64,000 nucleotides of DNA from Flavobacteriales bacterium. Its GTDB lineage: Bacteria; Bacteroidota; Bacteroidia; Flavobacteriales_F; PHOS-HE28. A program made the position numbers and the translations under genes. This document shows positions 25,269 to 32,545 of this stretch, one piece after another; the first letter of the stretch is position 1, and every line of letters starts with the position of its first letter. The notes beneath the pieces are model-generated. The model did no database searches. It was not told the origin of the DNA and saw nothing but the letters and a program-made list of their open reading frames with translations. The DNA lies in NCBI GenBank assembly GCA_016713875.1, contig JADJOI010000003.1, positions 558,001-622,000 of the forward strand. Direction: 5' to 3'.

Positions 25269-25667
25269 CTAGCGCGTACCCAGCTCGGCGCGCGATGGCC
25301 TGTTCAACCGGCTGTCCGGAAAGCGGCTCCCCGTGTATTTGATGATCCGGTCGAACAGCTCGTTGGTCTCGGGCTCGAGCCGTCGGAACCGGATGCACGA
25401 ACGCCCGTGATCGTACGCCTTCAGGTCCTTGTTGAAGGCATCGAGCAGGTCGTGGTGCATGATGTACAGGGCCATGAAGCTCTTCTGGTTGCCCAGCGCG
25501 CAGAACGCCGTCCCGTCCAGGAAGTAGGTGGGAAGGCCGTTGCGCAGCTCCTCGGTCACCCGCGGGAACGCCCGGATCACCAAGCGCCGCACCTGCGTCA
25601 ACGCCGCGCGTCGCTCCTCGGGCAGGGCGGCGAAGTAAGCTTCGCAGGTGGCGGCGTCGATATGCAT
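25269..25667 (-). CDS. DUF1801 family protein
   Basis: A 132-residue cytoplasmic protein of the DUF1801 (YdhG-like) family: FAALPEERRAALTQVRRL at the N-terminus, RNGLPTYFLDGTAFCALGNQKSFMALYIM in the middle, and a CIRFRRLE strand near residue 90. The function of the family is not established. Two further DUF1801 genes lie at 42.9 and 43.7 kb. Its stop lies 6 bases from the end of the convergent permease gene. Confidence 0.82.
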   Translation of the reverse strand: MHIDAATCEAYFAALPEERRAALTQVRRLVIRAFPRVTEELRNGLPTYFLDGTAFCALGNQKSFMALYIMHHDLLDAFNKDLKAYDHGRSCIRFRRLEPETNELFDRIIKYTGSRFPDSRLNRPSRAELGTR

Positions 25668-25749
25668 GGCGGGGCGTGAAGATCGGTGCCTGACCGATAC
25701 GCGGGCGTAGCCGGGTTACGACGGGCGGTGAACAAGGCGGTCGGCGCCG

Positions 25750-26331
25750 TCAGTCACGCGGCGCATCGATCCACAGCTCGCGGCCGCTGCGCGGGGCGAT
25801 GGAGTTGTGGCAGGGGGTGAAGCGCGCACGGGGGAAGAGCGGACGGAACAGCGCCTCGTACTCGGCCTGCGATCCGCCGAAGGGCGGCCGTTCGGTGTTC
25901 AACGGGTCGTTGAAGAGGACGCCGACGAGCTTGCCGCCCGGGCGGAGCATGCGGTGCATGGCGCGTACGTAGCCCGGTCGCAACGCCGGGTCGAGCGCGC
26001 AGAAGCAGGTCTGTTCGATGATGCGGTCGTAGGTGCCTTCGTGCCGGAAGAGGTCGCCCACCAGCAGGTGGTCCTTCGGGAAGTCCGGGCAACGGGCGAG
26101 CAGGTCGGCGTACGGAGCGTCGGTGAGGTCGATGACGGTCACGTGGCGGAAGCCCAGGCGGTGGGCATGCTCGGCCTCATAGGCCCGTCCCGCACCGGGA
26201 AAGAGGATGGACAGATCGTGGTCTTCGAGCTGTTCCAGATAGGCCTTCAGCGGTGCGGAGGGTCCGCCCAGGTCCCAGCCGGTGTCGCCGGTGTGATAGC
26301 GTTCCTCCCAGAATTGGCGGCCCAGATCCAC
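25750..26331 (-). CDS. Thiopurine-methyltransferase-family SAM methyltransferase
   Basis: A 193-residue Class I methyltransferase of the TPMT family: FWEERYHTGDTGWDLGGPSAPL at the N-terminus, glycine motif LFPGAGRAYEAEHAH near residue 43, and the IIEQTCFCALDP segment near 106. Bacterial members act on thiols, selenium or thiocyanate compounds; the substrate here is unknown. Two bases separate its start from the stop of the upstream gene, so the two form an operon. Confidence 0.85.
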   Translation of the reverse strand: MDLGRQFWEERYHTGDTGWDLGGPSAPLKAYLEQLEDHDLSILFPGAGRAYEAEHAHRLGFRHVTVIDLTDAPYADLLARCPDFPKDHLLVGDLFRHEGTYDRIIEQTCFCALDPALRPGYVRAMHRMLRPGGKLVGVLFNDPLNTERPPFGGSQAEYEALFRPLFPRARFTPCHNSIAPRSGRELWIDAPRD

Positions 26332-26334
26332 GGC

Positions 26335-27024
26335 TCAGTCGATCAGGGCGAAGCGGAACACCATGCTGCGTTGCCGCGCCATCAGGGTGGCCTGCATGGG
26401 ATCTTCCGAGGCGTGGTCGCGGCCGCTCAGCAGCTGAAGGAGGTCAAGGATCCCGTCCTCCTTCGCTGCGGGCTCATGTGCGGCCAGCAGCTTGCCCAGC
26501 TTCCGTCCCGCTAGCGTAGCGATGGCGCGGGCGCGCTGTTCCGCAGTGGTGAACATGGCCTGTAGCACGGCGGTCTGGGCGCCCTCGGGCTGATCGAAGC
26601 GCCAATGGGCGATGCGGCCTTCCACACCGGGGCGCCCGCGCAAGGCGGCCACCATCGGCTTCAGCGCCTGCTGGTCCGGGGCGGTGATGCGCAACACCGG
26701 CACGGGGGGCTGTGCATAGGCGCCGAGGGTGAGGTCGTCGCCGGCATCGGTGGTGCGCTCCACGCGGTGGCCCATGCCGCGCAGTTCCTTCTCCAGCTTG
26801 CCCAGCTCCCGGTCGGCGCGCTCGACCATCTCCCGCTGCACCTTCTCCCAGTCGGCGTTCTCATCGTAGGGCTGGTCCCCGGGGTCGGTCCAACGGAGCT
26901 CATACACCACTTCGCCGAAGCGGAGCGGGATGGTGTCGTGCACGGTGAGCTCGATGAACTGGTCGGTCATCACCTGGCCGAAGGCGGCGGCGGGGGCGAG
27001 GAGGGGCAGCAGAAGAAGGCGCAT
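26335..27024 (-). CDS. Secreted protein of unknown function
   Basis: A 229-residue protein with a cleavable signal peptide (LLLLPLLAPAAAFGQ). A beta-alpha repeat (VYELRWTDPGDQPYDENADWEKVQRE ... VERADRELGKLEKEL) follows, reminiscent of SIMPL/DUF541 periplasmic proteins, though I would not assign it. The acidic and amphipathic C-terminal half has no recognised motif. It precedes the TPMT-type gene and follows rlmD, all on the minus strand. Confidence 0.65.
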   Translation of the reverse strand: MRLLLLPLLAPAAAFGQVMTDQFIELTVHDTIPLRFGEVVYELRWTDPGDQPYDENADWEKVQREMVERADRELGKLEKELRGMGHRVERTTDAGDDLTLGAYAQPPVPVLRITAPDQQALKPMVAALRGRPGVEGRIAHWRFDQPEGAQTAVLQAMFTTAEQRARAIATLAGRKLGKLLAAHEPAAKEDGILDLLQLLSGRDHASEDPMQATLMARQRSMVFRFALID

Positions 27025-27034
27025 GGGGAGGGGC

Positions 27035-28465
27035 TTAGCGGCGGTCGAGGCGGACGACGTTCTCCACGTGGTAGGTGTGGGGGAACATGTCCACCGGACG
27101 CACGAAGGTGACGCGGTAAAGGTCGTTCAGCAAGGCCAGGTCGCGGGCCTGCGTGGCGGGGTTGCAGCTCACGTACACGATGCGGGGCGGCGCCATCTCG
27201 CGCAGGCGCATCACCACGTCCTCGTGCATGCCCGCGCGCGGCGGATCGGTGATCACCACGTCGGGGCGTCCGTTGCGTTCCACGAAGGTGGTGTCCAGCA
27301 GATGGCGCAGGTCGCCCGCCTCGAAGTGCACGTTGGTGATGCCGTTCAGCCGGGCATTGGCCCAGGCGTCCTCCACGGCCTCGGGCACGATCTCGGCCCC
27401 CACCACCTGCGCAGCGTGGCCGGCCACGAAAAGGCTGATGGTGCCCGCCCCGCAGTAGAGGTCGTACACGCGCTCGGTCCCCGTGAGCCCGGCGAGCTCG
27501 CGCGTGAGGGCGTACATGGCCTGGGCCTGTGCGGGGTTGGTCTGGAAGAAGCTCTTGGGCCCGATGCGGTAGCGCAGCATGCGCCCGGTGTCGCCGTCAT
27601 CGAAGGTCTCCACCAGGTGGTCGCGGCCGGCGTGCACGTGGATGTCCAGGTCCCACAGGGTGTCGTTGCGTTTGGTGTTCACCGTCCACAGCACGCTGGT
27701 GAGCCCGGGGAAGGCGGCCACCAGGGCGTCCAGCAGCGCGGTGCGCTGCTCGGGCCGGTCCTCCCCGAAGGCGATCAGCACCATGCACTCGCCCGTGAGC
27801 GTGGTGCGCACCATCACCGTGCGCAGCCCGCCGTGGTGCTCGCGGATGTTGTAGAAGGAGATGCCCAGGTCGGCGGCTTTCGCCCGGATGAGATTGCGCA
27901 CCGCATCGCTGGGGGCGGGCTGCAGATGGCATTCGTCCACCTGCAGCACCCGGTCGAAGCGCTGGGGGATGTGGAAGCCCAGGGCGTTGCGGTCGGCGAT
28001 CTCGCCCAACGTGCGCAGCTCGGCGTGGGTTAACCAGCGGTGCGCGCTGGCGGTGAACTCGAGCTTGTTGCGGTAGCCGCGCATGGCGGGCGAGGGTAGG
28101 GTCGGCTCCACCTCGGGCAGCTCCAGGCCCCCGAGCCGCTGCAGATTGTCGATCACCTCCTGGCGCTTGAAGTCGAGCTGCCGCTCGTAGGCCAGGTCCT
28201 GCCACTTGCAGCCGCCGCAGGTGCCGAAGTGGGCGCAGAAGGCGGGCACCCGGTCGGCGCTGGGCGACACGATGCGCACGGCCGTGGCCTCGGCGTACGA
28301 CTTCTTGCGGGTGTGGATGCGCAGGTCGGCCGTATCCCCGGGCACGGCGCCCGCCACGAAGACCACCAGGCCGTCCAGGCGCGCCAGGGCCTTGCCGTTG
28401 GCGCCCCATCCGGTGATGGGTACGGCGGGCACCTCTTCGGCGGATCGTGCGGCGCGGCGGGGCAT
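27035..28465 (-). CDS. rlmD: 23S rRNA (uracil-5-)-methyltransferase, RumA/RlmD type
   Basis: SAM-dependent RNA m5U methyltransferase of 476 residues. An N-terminal TRAM-like domain (about 15-70) comes first. Iron-sulfur cysteines lie in FCAHFGTCGGCKWQD near residue 80. The catalytic domain has VYDLYCGAGTISLF near residue 325, DPPRAGMH near 405 and the nucleophile in VYVSCNPATQARDL near 430. Which uridine is modified (747, 1939 or a tRNA site) cannot be settled from sequence. The promoter box lies 7 bases upstream. Confidence 0.92.
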   Translation of the reverse strand: MPRRAARSAEEVPAVPITGWGANGKALARLDGLVVFVAGAVPGDTADLRIHTRKKSYAEATAVRIVSPSADRVPAFCAHFGTCGGCKWQDLAYERQLDFKRQEVIDNLQRLGGLELPEVEPTLPSPAMRGYRNKLEFTASAHRWLTHAELRTLGEIADRNALGFHIPQRFDRVLQVDECHLQPAPSDAVRNLIRAKAADLGISFYNIREHHGGLRTVMVRTTLTGECMVLIAFGEDRPEQRTALLDALVAAFPGLTSVLWTVNTKRNDTLWDLDIHVHAGRDHLVETFDDGDTGRMLRYRIGPKSFFQTNPAQAQAMYALTRELAGLTGTERVYDLYCGAGTISLFVAGHAAQVVGAEIVPEAVEDAWANARLNGITNVHFEAGDLRHLLDTTFVERNGRPDVVITDPPRAGMHEDVVMRLREMAPPRIVYVSCNPATQARDLALLNDLYRVTFVRPVDMFPHTYHVENVVRLDRR

Positions 28466-28472
28466 GGGGCCG

Positions 28473-28480
28473 CAAAGATG
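28473..28480 (-). promoter_or_regulatory. -7 box of rlmD
   Basis: CATCTTTG on the minus strand, ending 7 bases before the ATG at 28465. Confidence 0.5.
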
Positions 28481-28538
28481 GGGACGCGGCCACAGCCAGG
28501 CCCCTTCCCGCAGGCCCGCAGCGCGCGCCCCGAACCCC

Positions 28539-28546
28539 TAGTTTTG
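28539..28546 (+). promoter_or_regulatory. -7 box of rocD
   Basis: TAGTTTTG on the plus strand, 32 bases before the rocD ATG at 28579. It gives rocD a short leader. Confidence 0.5.
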
Positions 28547-28578
28547 CCGCTTCCCGCGAAACGCCCGTCATTCCTGCC

Positions 28579-29880
28579 ATGTCGATCCACTCCAGCATCC
28601 GCACGCGCACCCAGCAGGCCATCGAGCTCGAAGAGCACTACGGGGCCCACAACTACCATCCCCTCCCGGTGGTGCTCGACAGTGGCAAGGGCGTGTTCGT
28701 GTGGGACGTGGAGGGCAAGCGCTACTACGACTTCCTCAGCGCCTACAGCGCCGTCAACCAGGGCCATTGCCACCCGCGCCTGGTGAAGGTGATGCAGGAG
28801 CAGGCCACGCGCATGACGCTCACCAGCCGCGCCTTCTACAACAGCGTGCTCGGCGAATACGCCCGCACCGTGTGCACCCTCTTCGGCTACGACCGCATGC
28901 TGCCCATGAACACCGGCGCCGAGGCGGTGGAGACGGCGATCAAGATGGCGCGCAAGTGGGGCTACGAGAAGAAGGGGATCCCGGCGGGGCAGGCGAAGGT
29001 GATCGTGTGCGAGGGCAACTTCCACGGCCGCACCATCACCATCGTCAGCATGAGCACCGACCCCGACAGCCAGGGCGGCTTCGGGCCCTTCACGCCCGGC
29101 TTCGAGGTGATCCCCTACGACGACCTCCCCGCGCTGGAGAAGGCGCTGGAGGACCCGCACGTCTGTGCCTTCCTGGTGGAGCCCATCCAGGGCGAGAAGG
29201 GCGTGTACGTGCCGGCCGACGACTACATCCCCCGCGCCATCGCCGCCTGCAAGGCCCGCAACGTGCTCTTCATCGCGGACGAGATCCAGACGGGCATCGC
29301 GCGCACCGGCCGCCTGCTGGCCAGCTGCCACCACAACGGCTGCCGTTGCACCAAGGGCCTCTGCGAAGCGCACGAAGGCGTGCAGCGCCCCGACGTGGTG
29401 ATCCTCGCCAAGGCCCTCAGCGGCGGCATGTACCCGGTGAGCGCCGTGCTGGCCGGCGATGCCGTGATGAACGTCTTCACCCCCGGCACCCACGGCAGCA
29501 CGTACGGCGGCAACCCCATGGGCGCGCGCCTGGCCATCGAGGCCCTGGGCATCGTGCAGGACGAGGACCTCTGCGGCAACGCCGACCGGCTTGGCCGGCT
29601 GTTCCGCGCCGAGATGCAGAAGCTGGTGGACGAGTACGCCTTCGTGAAGCGGGTGCGCGGCCGCGGTCTGCTCAATGCGCTGGTGATCGAGCCCCGCACG
29701 GCCGCCGACGGCACGCGCCGCACCGCCTGGGAGCTCTGCCTGCTGCTGCGCGACAACGGTCTGCTCGCCAAGCCCACCCACGGCGACATCATCCGTTTCG
29801 CCCCGCCGCTGGTGATCACCGAGGAGCAGCTGATGGAGTGCGTGAACATCATCCGCACCAGCGTGCGGCAGTTCGCCTGA
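28579..29880 (+). CDS. rocD: Ornithine--oxo-acid transaminase
   Basis: PLP-dependent class III aminotransferase (433 residues) converting ornithine and 2-oxoglutarate to glutamate semialdehyde and glutamate. NTGAEAVETAIKMARKWGY lies near residue 113, FHGRTITIVSMS near 150, ADEIQTGIARTG near 235 and the PLP lysine in VILAKALSGGMYPVSA near 276. A cysteine cluster (CHHNGCRCTKGLCE) is inserted between the DEIQ helix and the PLP lysine, which I associate with Bacteroidota members. The third base of the stop is the first base of the adjoining MITE-like repeat. Confidence 0.93.
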   Translation: MSIHSSIRTRTQQAIELEEHYGAHNYHPLPVVLDSGKGVFVWDVEGKRYYDFLSAYSAVNQGHCHPRLVKVMQEQATRMTLTSRAFYNSVLGEYARTVCTLFGYDRMLPMNTGAEAVETAIKMARKWGYEKKGIPAGQAKVIVCEGNFHGRTITIVSMSTDPDSQGGFGPFTPGFEVIPYDDLPALEKALEDPHVCAFLVEPIQGEKGVYVPADDYIPRAIAACKARNVLFIADEIQTGIARTGRLLASCHHNGCRCTKGLCEAHEGVQRPDVVILAKALSGGMYPVSAVLAGDAVMNVFTPGTHGSTYGGNPMGARLAIEALGIVQDEDLCGNADRLGRLFRAEMQKLVDEYAFVKRVRGRGLLNALVIEPRTAADGTRRTAWELCLLLRDNGLLAKPTHGDIIRFAPPLVITEEQLMECVNIIRTSVRQFA

Positions 29881-30044
29881 GAACCTGTTTGCAATACCCC
29901 CTTTTGAAGCGAGCGCTGAGGATCTGGCGACCGGACGAGACGCGAGAATAGGAGCATAGCCGGAGCTACGTGACTGTTCTCGCGGCGAAGTATGGTCGTT
30001 AAAGACCAACGCGCAGCCAAATGCGGGTATTGCAAACAGGTTCT
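29880..30044. mobile_element. MITE-like element with perfect 20-bp terminal inverted repeats
   Basis: AGAACCTGTTTGCAATACCC at 29880-29899 is repeated inverted and without mismatch at 30025-30044. The 165-bp interior has no credible gene. It contains a shorter inverted pair CGCGAGAA ... TTCTCGCG and a GGTC...GACC hairpin. TGA lies at both outer edges, compatible with a 3-base target duplication if the repeats are read as 19 bp. No transposase is encoded, so it would need one in trans. It separates rocD from the cassette array. Confidence 0.7.
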
Positions 30045-30132
30045 GAGCACAGAAGCCGCCCCGGACGCCTGCACCCTACCCGCGGTGGTCACTCGGAGTT
30101 GAACGCTGGCGCGCCGCTCTGTGCGCGATGGC

Positions 30133-30264
30133 GTTCAACGTTTTGCGGGTTGGCGTAGTGGGGGAATTAGAAGCACACACTGTCAGCCTTGCACAAATGT
30201 AAATAAAAAGGGCTAACGTTCAATCAAGCACGTCAGCCCCCATTACGCCAACCCGATGTTGTGC
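30133..30264 (-). repeat. attC-like site 1
   Basis: 132 bp. Outer boxes GTTCAAC (30133-30139) and GTTGTGC (30258-30264). Inner arms of 18 bases (30147-30164 and 30237-30254) pair with one mismatch. Spacers are 7 and 3 bases, the latter GAT. The loop is about 70 bases. It lies 24 bases beyond the stop of the lipoprotein gene, the usual attC position. Confidence 0.75.
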
Positions 30265-30287
30265 GTAGTAATATTTTTAAGGAAGTT

Positions 30288-30500
30288 TTAGTCGTCTCCG
30301 TCCTTCTCTTCTTCCTTTTCCCCTTTCTCTTTATTTGCCTTAGCTGTGTCTACAGGGTTTGATGTTTGTTGGTTCACATTTACTGCTGTGTCCTGTTTAG
30401 GTGCAGTCCCTTCATTTTGATTTGCAGGTTGGTTTGAACTGTTTTGGCAAGCTGTCAGCAGTCCAATAGCAATAGCAATTAAAAATACTGTCTTTTTCAT
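30288..30500 (-). CDS. Small lipoprotein, cassette 1
   Basis: A 70-residue predicted lipoprotein: signal sequence MKKTVFLIAIAIGLLTAC with a lipobox ending at Cys18. The mature part has no fold signature; it is rich in Asn, Gln and Thr and ends in an acidic/lysine tail (KEKGEKEEEKDGDD). The gene is markedly AT-rich beside the chromosome. It lies 24 bases downstream of the membrane-protein gene and immediately before attC-like site 1. Function unknown. Confidence 0.72.
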   Translation of the reverse strand: MKKTVFLIAIAIGLLTACQNSSNQPANQNEGTAPKQDTAVNVNQQTSNPVDTAKANKEKGEKEEEKDGDD

Positions 30501-30524
30501 TTTATTGTTTTTAGATTGATTTAT

Positions 30525-31013
30525 TTAATCATCGTCTTCACTTTCTCCACCTTGTCCTTGTGTTGCTGTATTCAAGTTATTGATTTCTGTGTGTCTAATT
30601 TGTCCGCCTAAATAACCTGTTCTTGCAATTAAGCCAAAACTTATTAGGGAAATAAATAAAATTACAATAGCTGTCATCCGCGTCAGAGCCGACTTTCTTA
30701 AAGTCAGGAAAAGTCCACCGATAGAAGAAACGCCAAGTATTATTAATGATACTAAGGCGAAAACAGCAAAATCCTCATGCTCGTCAATCATATCCTTAGC
30801 AATACCTTGAATGTTTTCAACTGTTTCTTCAGCAGCTTCACCTGTCAGGTAAGCAATGCCAGCACCAATTGCAGAAATTATAAAAATGTTGTAAGCTGCG
30901 ATTTTTGTTTGGTTGCTTTTTGTCCAAAGTCCGTGCGCTAAAACCAGTCCGCCCAAGATGGAGCCGAAAATTGGGAGATGAGTTATGAGTAAGTGAATAT
31001 GTGTCTGGTTCAT
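30525..31013 (-). CDS. DUF2231-like membrane protein, cassette 1
   Basis: A 162-residue protein with four hydrophobic helices. HLLITHLPIFGSILGGLVLAHG at the N-terminus and AYLTGEAAEETVENI ... DEHEDFAVFAL in the middle match the pattern of DUF2231-type membrane proteins, whose His/Glu residues may bind heme or metal. The tail is acidic (GGESEDDD), like that of its cassette partner. The ATG at 31013 (MNQTHIH) is preferred to a TTG at 31034. Codon use is AT-rich, indicating recent transfer. Confidence 0.72.
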   Translation of the reverse strand: MNQTHIHLLITHLPIFGSILGGLVLAHGLWTKSNQTKIAAYNIFIISAIGAGIAYLTGEAAEETVENIQGIAKDMIDEHEDFAVFALVSLIILGVSSIGGLFLTLRKSALTRMTAIVILFISLISFGLIARTGYLGGQIRHTEINNLNTATQGQGGESEDDD

Positions 31014-31111
31014 TTTAGTATAATTTTTTGTCAAATGTCGGCACTGTCAGCCGAAGAAATAATGACATGCGTCATAAAGGAAGGTGATTATTGTCGGTCG
31101 TCAATTATTAC

Positions 31112-31193
31112 GCACAACGGATGAGGCTATGCGCAGCGCCCCTTGCGCGTGGGCTTTGTGTTGAGGGGGAGTTGCGCATAGCCGATGTTAGGT
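31112..31193 (-). repeat. attC-like site 2
   Basis: 82 bp. Boxes GCACAAC (31112-31118) and GTTAGGT (31187-31193) with inner arms GGCTATGCGC (31125-31134) / GCGCATAGCC (31174-31183) extended by further pairs. Spacers are GGATGA and GAT. The two outer boxes do not match each other, but each matches the far end of its own cassette, as expected at a cassette junction. Confidence 0.78.
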
Positions 31194-31333
31194 GCCGTCG
31201 CGTCTTCCGCATTTGGTCCCGCCCATTGCTGCAAGGTAGTGGCTTGCTGCCAGTGGACAAGCGGGACTCAGAACCCGGCCCGGCTGTTCGCATTGGGGCT
31301 TTGAAGGTTAGGCGCAGTGGGCACCATTGCGCC
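31116..31333. repeat. 218-bp cassette-end repeat, copy A
   Basis: About 94% identical to 34094-34311 over 218 bases with no gaps (12 differences by eye, half of them clustered near the outer end). It includes the attC-like hairpin plus about 130 bases of the preceding cassette end. It begins 8 bases beyond the methyltransferase stop. No gene is supported inside. Confidence 0.85.
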
Positions 31334-31341
31334 CGTATTTG

Positions 31342-32544
31342 CTATGCCCAGCACTCGGCCAAGTCCAGGCGGATCTGCATATTCTTCAAAGCGTCGCGAT
31401 ACTTGGCCTTCGTGTTGCTCGCCTGTTGTTCCTTGGGCTTGGCCGCCATTAGCTGTGGCAAGCCATTGAAGGCATCTTCAACTGTTGTGAAGGGTTGCAA
31501 GTCTGGACCTATGCCATGTGTTGGTGAGGGAATGGAGAGTGTACCAAGGTCTTTGCGGCTGCCGAGAATCACCAAGCGCCTCCGCTTCTGTGGCGCTCCG
31601 TAATCCGAGGCGCTGAGAACCCCAACTTCACAATTGTATCCTAAAGTTCGTAGGTCGCTAAGGATACTGCGCAACAGGTCACCACGGCCAATGGACTTCA
31701 GGTTAGAGACATTCTCGAAAACGAAATATCGAGGATTGGATTCGCGCACCATGCGTATATACTCTTCGATGAGTTGTCCGCGATCGTCGTTGATGCCTTT
31801 TTGCTTACCGGCTTGAGAAAACGACTGGCACGGCGGTCCTCCGATTACTACATCGAACCCAGTCTTTGAGCGACCACGCAATAGGTCAGGCACCCTGACA
31901 GAGCGGATATCACCCTCGATTACGTTGTGAGCCTCAGCCCCAAAATTGTAGCGGAGTGTTTCACAGCTATCGCGGTCGAACTCTACGCAACTGTCTATCT
32001 CGAAATCAATTCCGTAGCACCTGTTCGCGAAGAAGCCAAGGTCCAGACCTCCTGCACCTGAGAAGAGGGAGAGTACACGAAGCGTTCTATCCCCTGTTGG
32101 ATGAACTTCACGCTCTTTACGAAGAATAGCACTGCCAATTGCACGAGCCATCTGAACCGGAACTGCGTTCCCGATTTGACGCTGAACACTTGTCAAAGGA
32201 CCGGTAAACATGTACCAGTCAGGGAAACCTTGGAGGCGAGCCGCCTCGCGTGCCGTAATGAAGCGGTCCTCAGAAGGATGCACGAACTTGTTGAAGATAA
32301 AGCCCGTCACGGTCAATGACGGTTGCTCTGGGTCAAGGCGGATCATTCGCAAGTTGGGACCACCTTTTCTGTTCGGGTCTTCCTTTACATAGTACCGAAA
32401 GCTGGCGTGCCAAAGCTCTTCCGGCAGATCTTGCATCTTCTGTCCGACTTTCAGAGCTTCGATTCGTCTTTGGACATTAGGACTCGCCTGTCTCGATACA
32501 TGAGAGAAGCGGCGTAGATCCTGGGTGAGTTTGTGGTCTTCCAT
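31342..32544 (-). CDS. Circularly permuted DNA (cytosine-5-)-methyltransferase
   Basis: A 400-residue C5 methyltransferase with rearranged motif order. Motifs IX and X (RFITAREAARLQGFPDW ... RQIGNAVPVQMARAIG, residues 94-137) come first. Motif I (VLSLFSGAGGLDLGF, 157-171), the catalytic PPCQ with Cys239, ENV (277-279) and QKRRR (319-323) follow. Canonical enzymes have I-VIII before IX-X; permuted enzymes such as M.BssHII are known. The recognition region must lie at the N-terminus, the C-terminus or both. It starts one base after the endonuclease gene and should protect against it. Confidence 0.9.
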   Translation of the reverse strand: MEDHKLTQDLRRFSHVSRQASPNVQRRIEALKVGQKMQDLPEELWHASFRYYVKEDPNRKGGPNLRMIRLDPEQPSLTVTGFIFNKFVHPSEDRFITAREAARLQGFPDWYMFTGPLTSVQRQIGNAVPVQMARAIGSAILRKEREVHPTGDRTLRVLSLFSGAGGLDLGFFANRCYGIDFEIDSCVEFDRDSCETLRYNFGAEAHNVIEGDIRSVRVPDLLRGRSKTGFDVVIGGPPCQSFSQAGKQKGINDDRGQLIEEYIRMVRESNPRYFVFENVSNLKSIGRGDLLRSILSDLRTLGYNCEVGVLSASDYGAPQKRRRLVILGSRKDLGTLSIPSPTHGIGPDLQPFTTVEDAFNGLPQLMAAKPKEQQASNTKAKYRDALKNMQIRLDLAECWA

Positions 32545-32545
32545 G

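Noticed and set aside
28153..30009. Long minus-strand open frame opposite rocD
   Set aside because: It covers the aminotransferase on the other strand and runs into the MITE and rlmD; no recognisable protein features.
29880..30044. Reading the MITE-like element as another attC site
   Set aside because: The terminal repeats are perfect, 20 bp long and lack the R-box pattern and asymmetric spacers shared by the three attC-like sites.
31108..31293. Short open frame through the attC-like repeat, present in both copies
   Set aside because: The differences between copies in this frame (Gly/Asp, Cys/Phe, Ser/Ala) change the amino acid, so there is no sign of selection for a peptide.
31307..31313. 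Extra GTTAGGC box inside repeat copy A
   Set aside because: It fits the GTTRRRY pattern but has no partner box at the right distance and is changed (CTTAGAC) in copy B, so it is not called as a recombination site.
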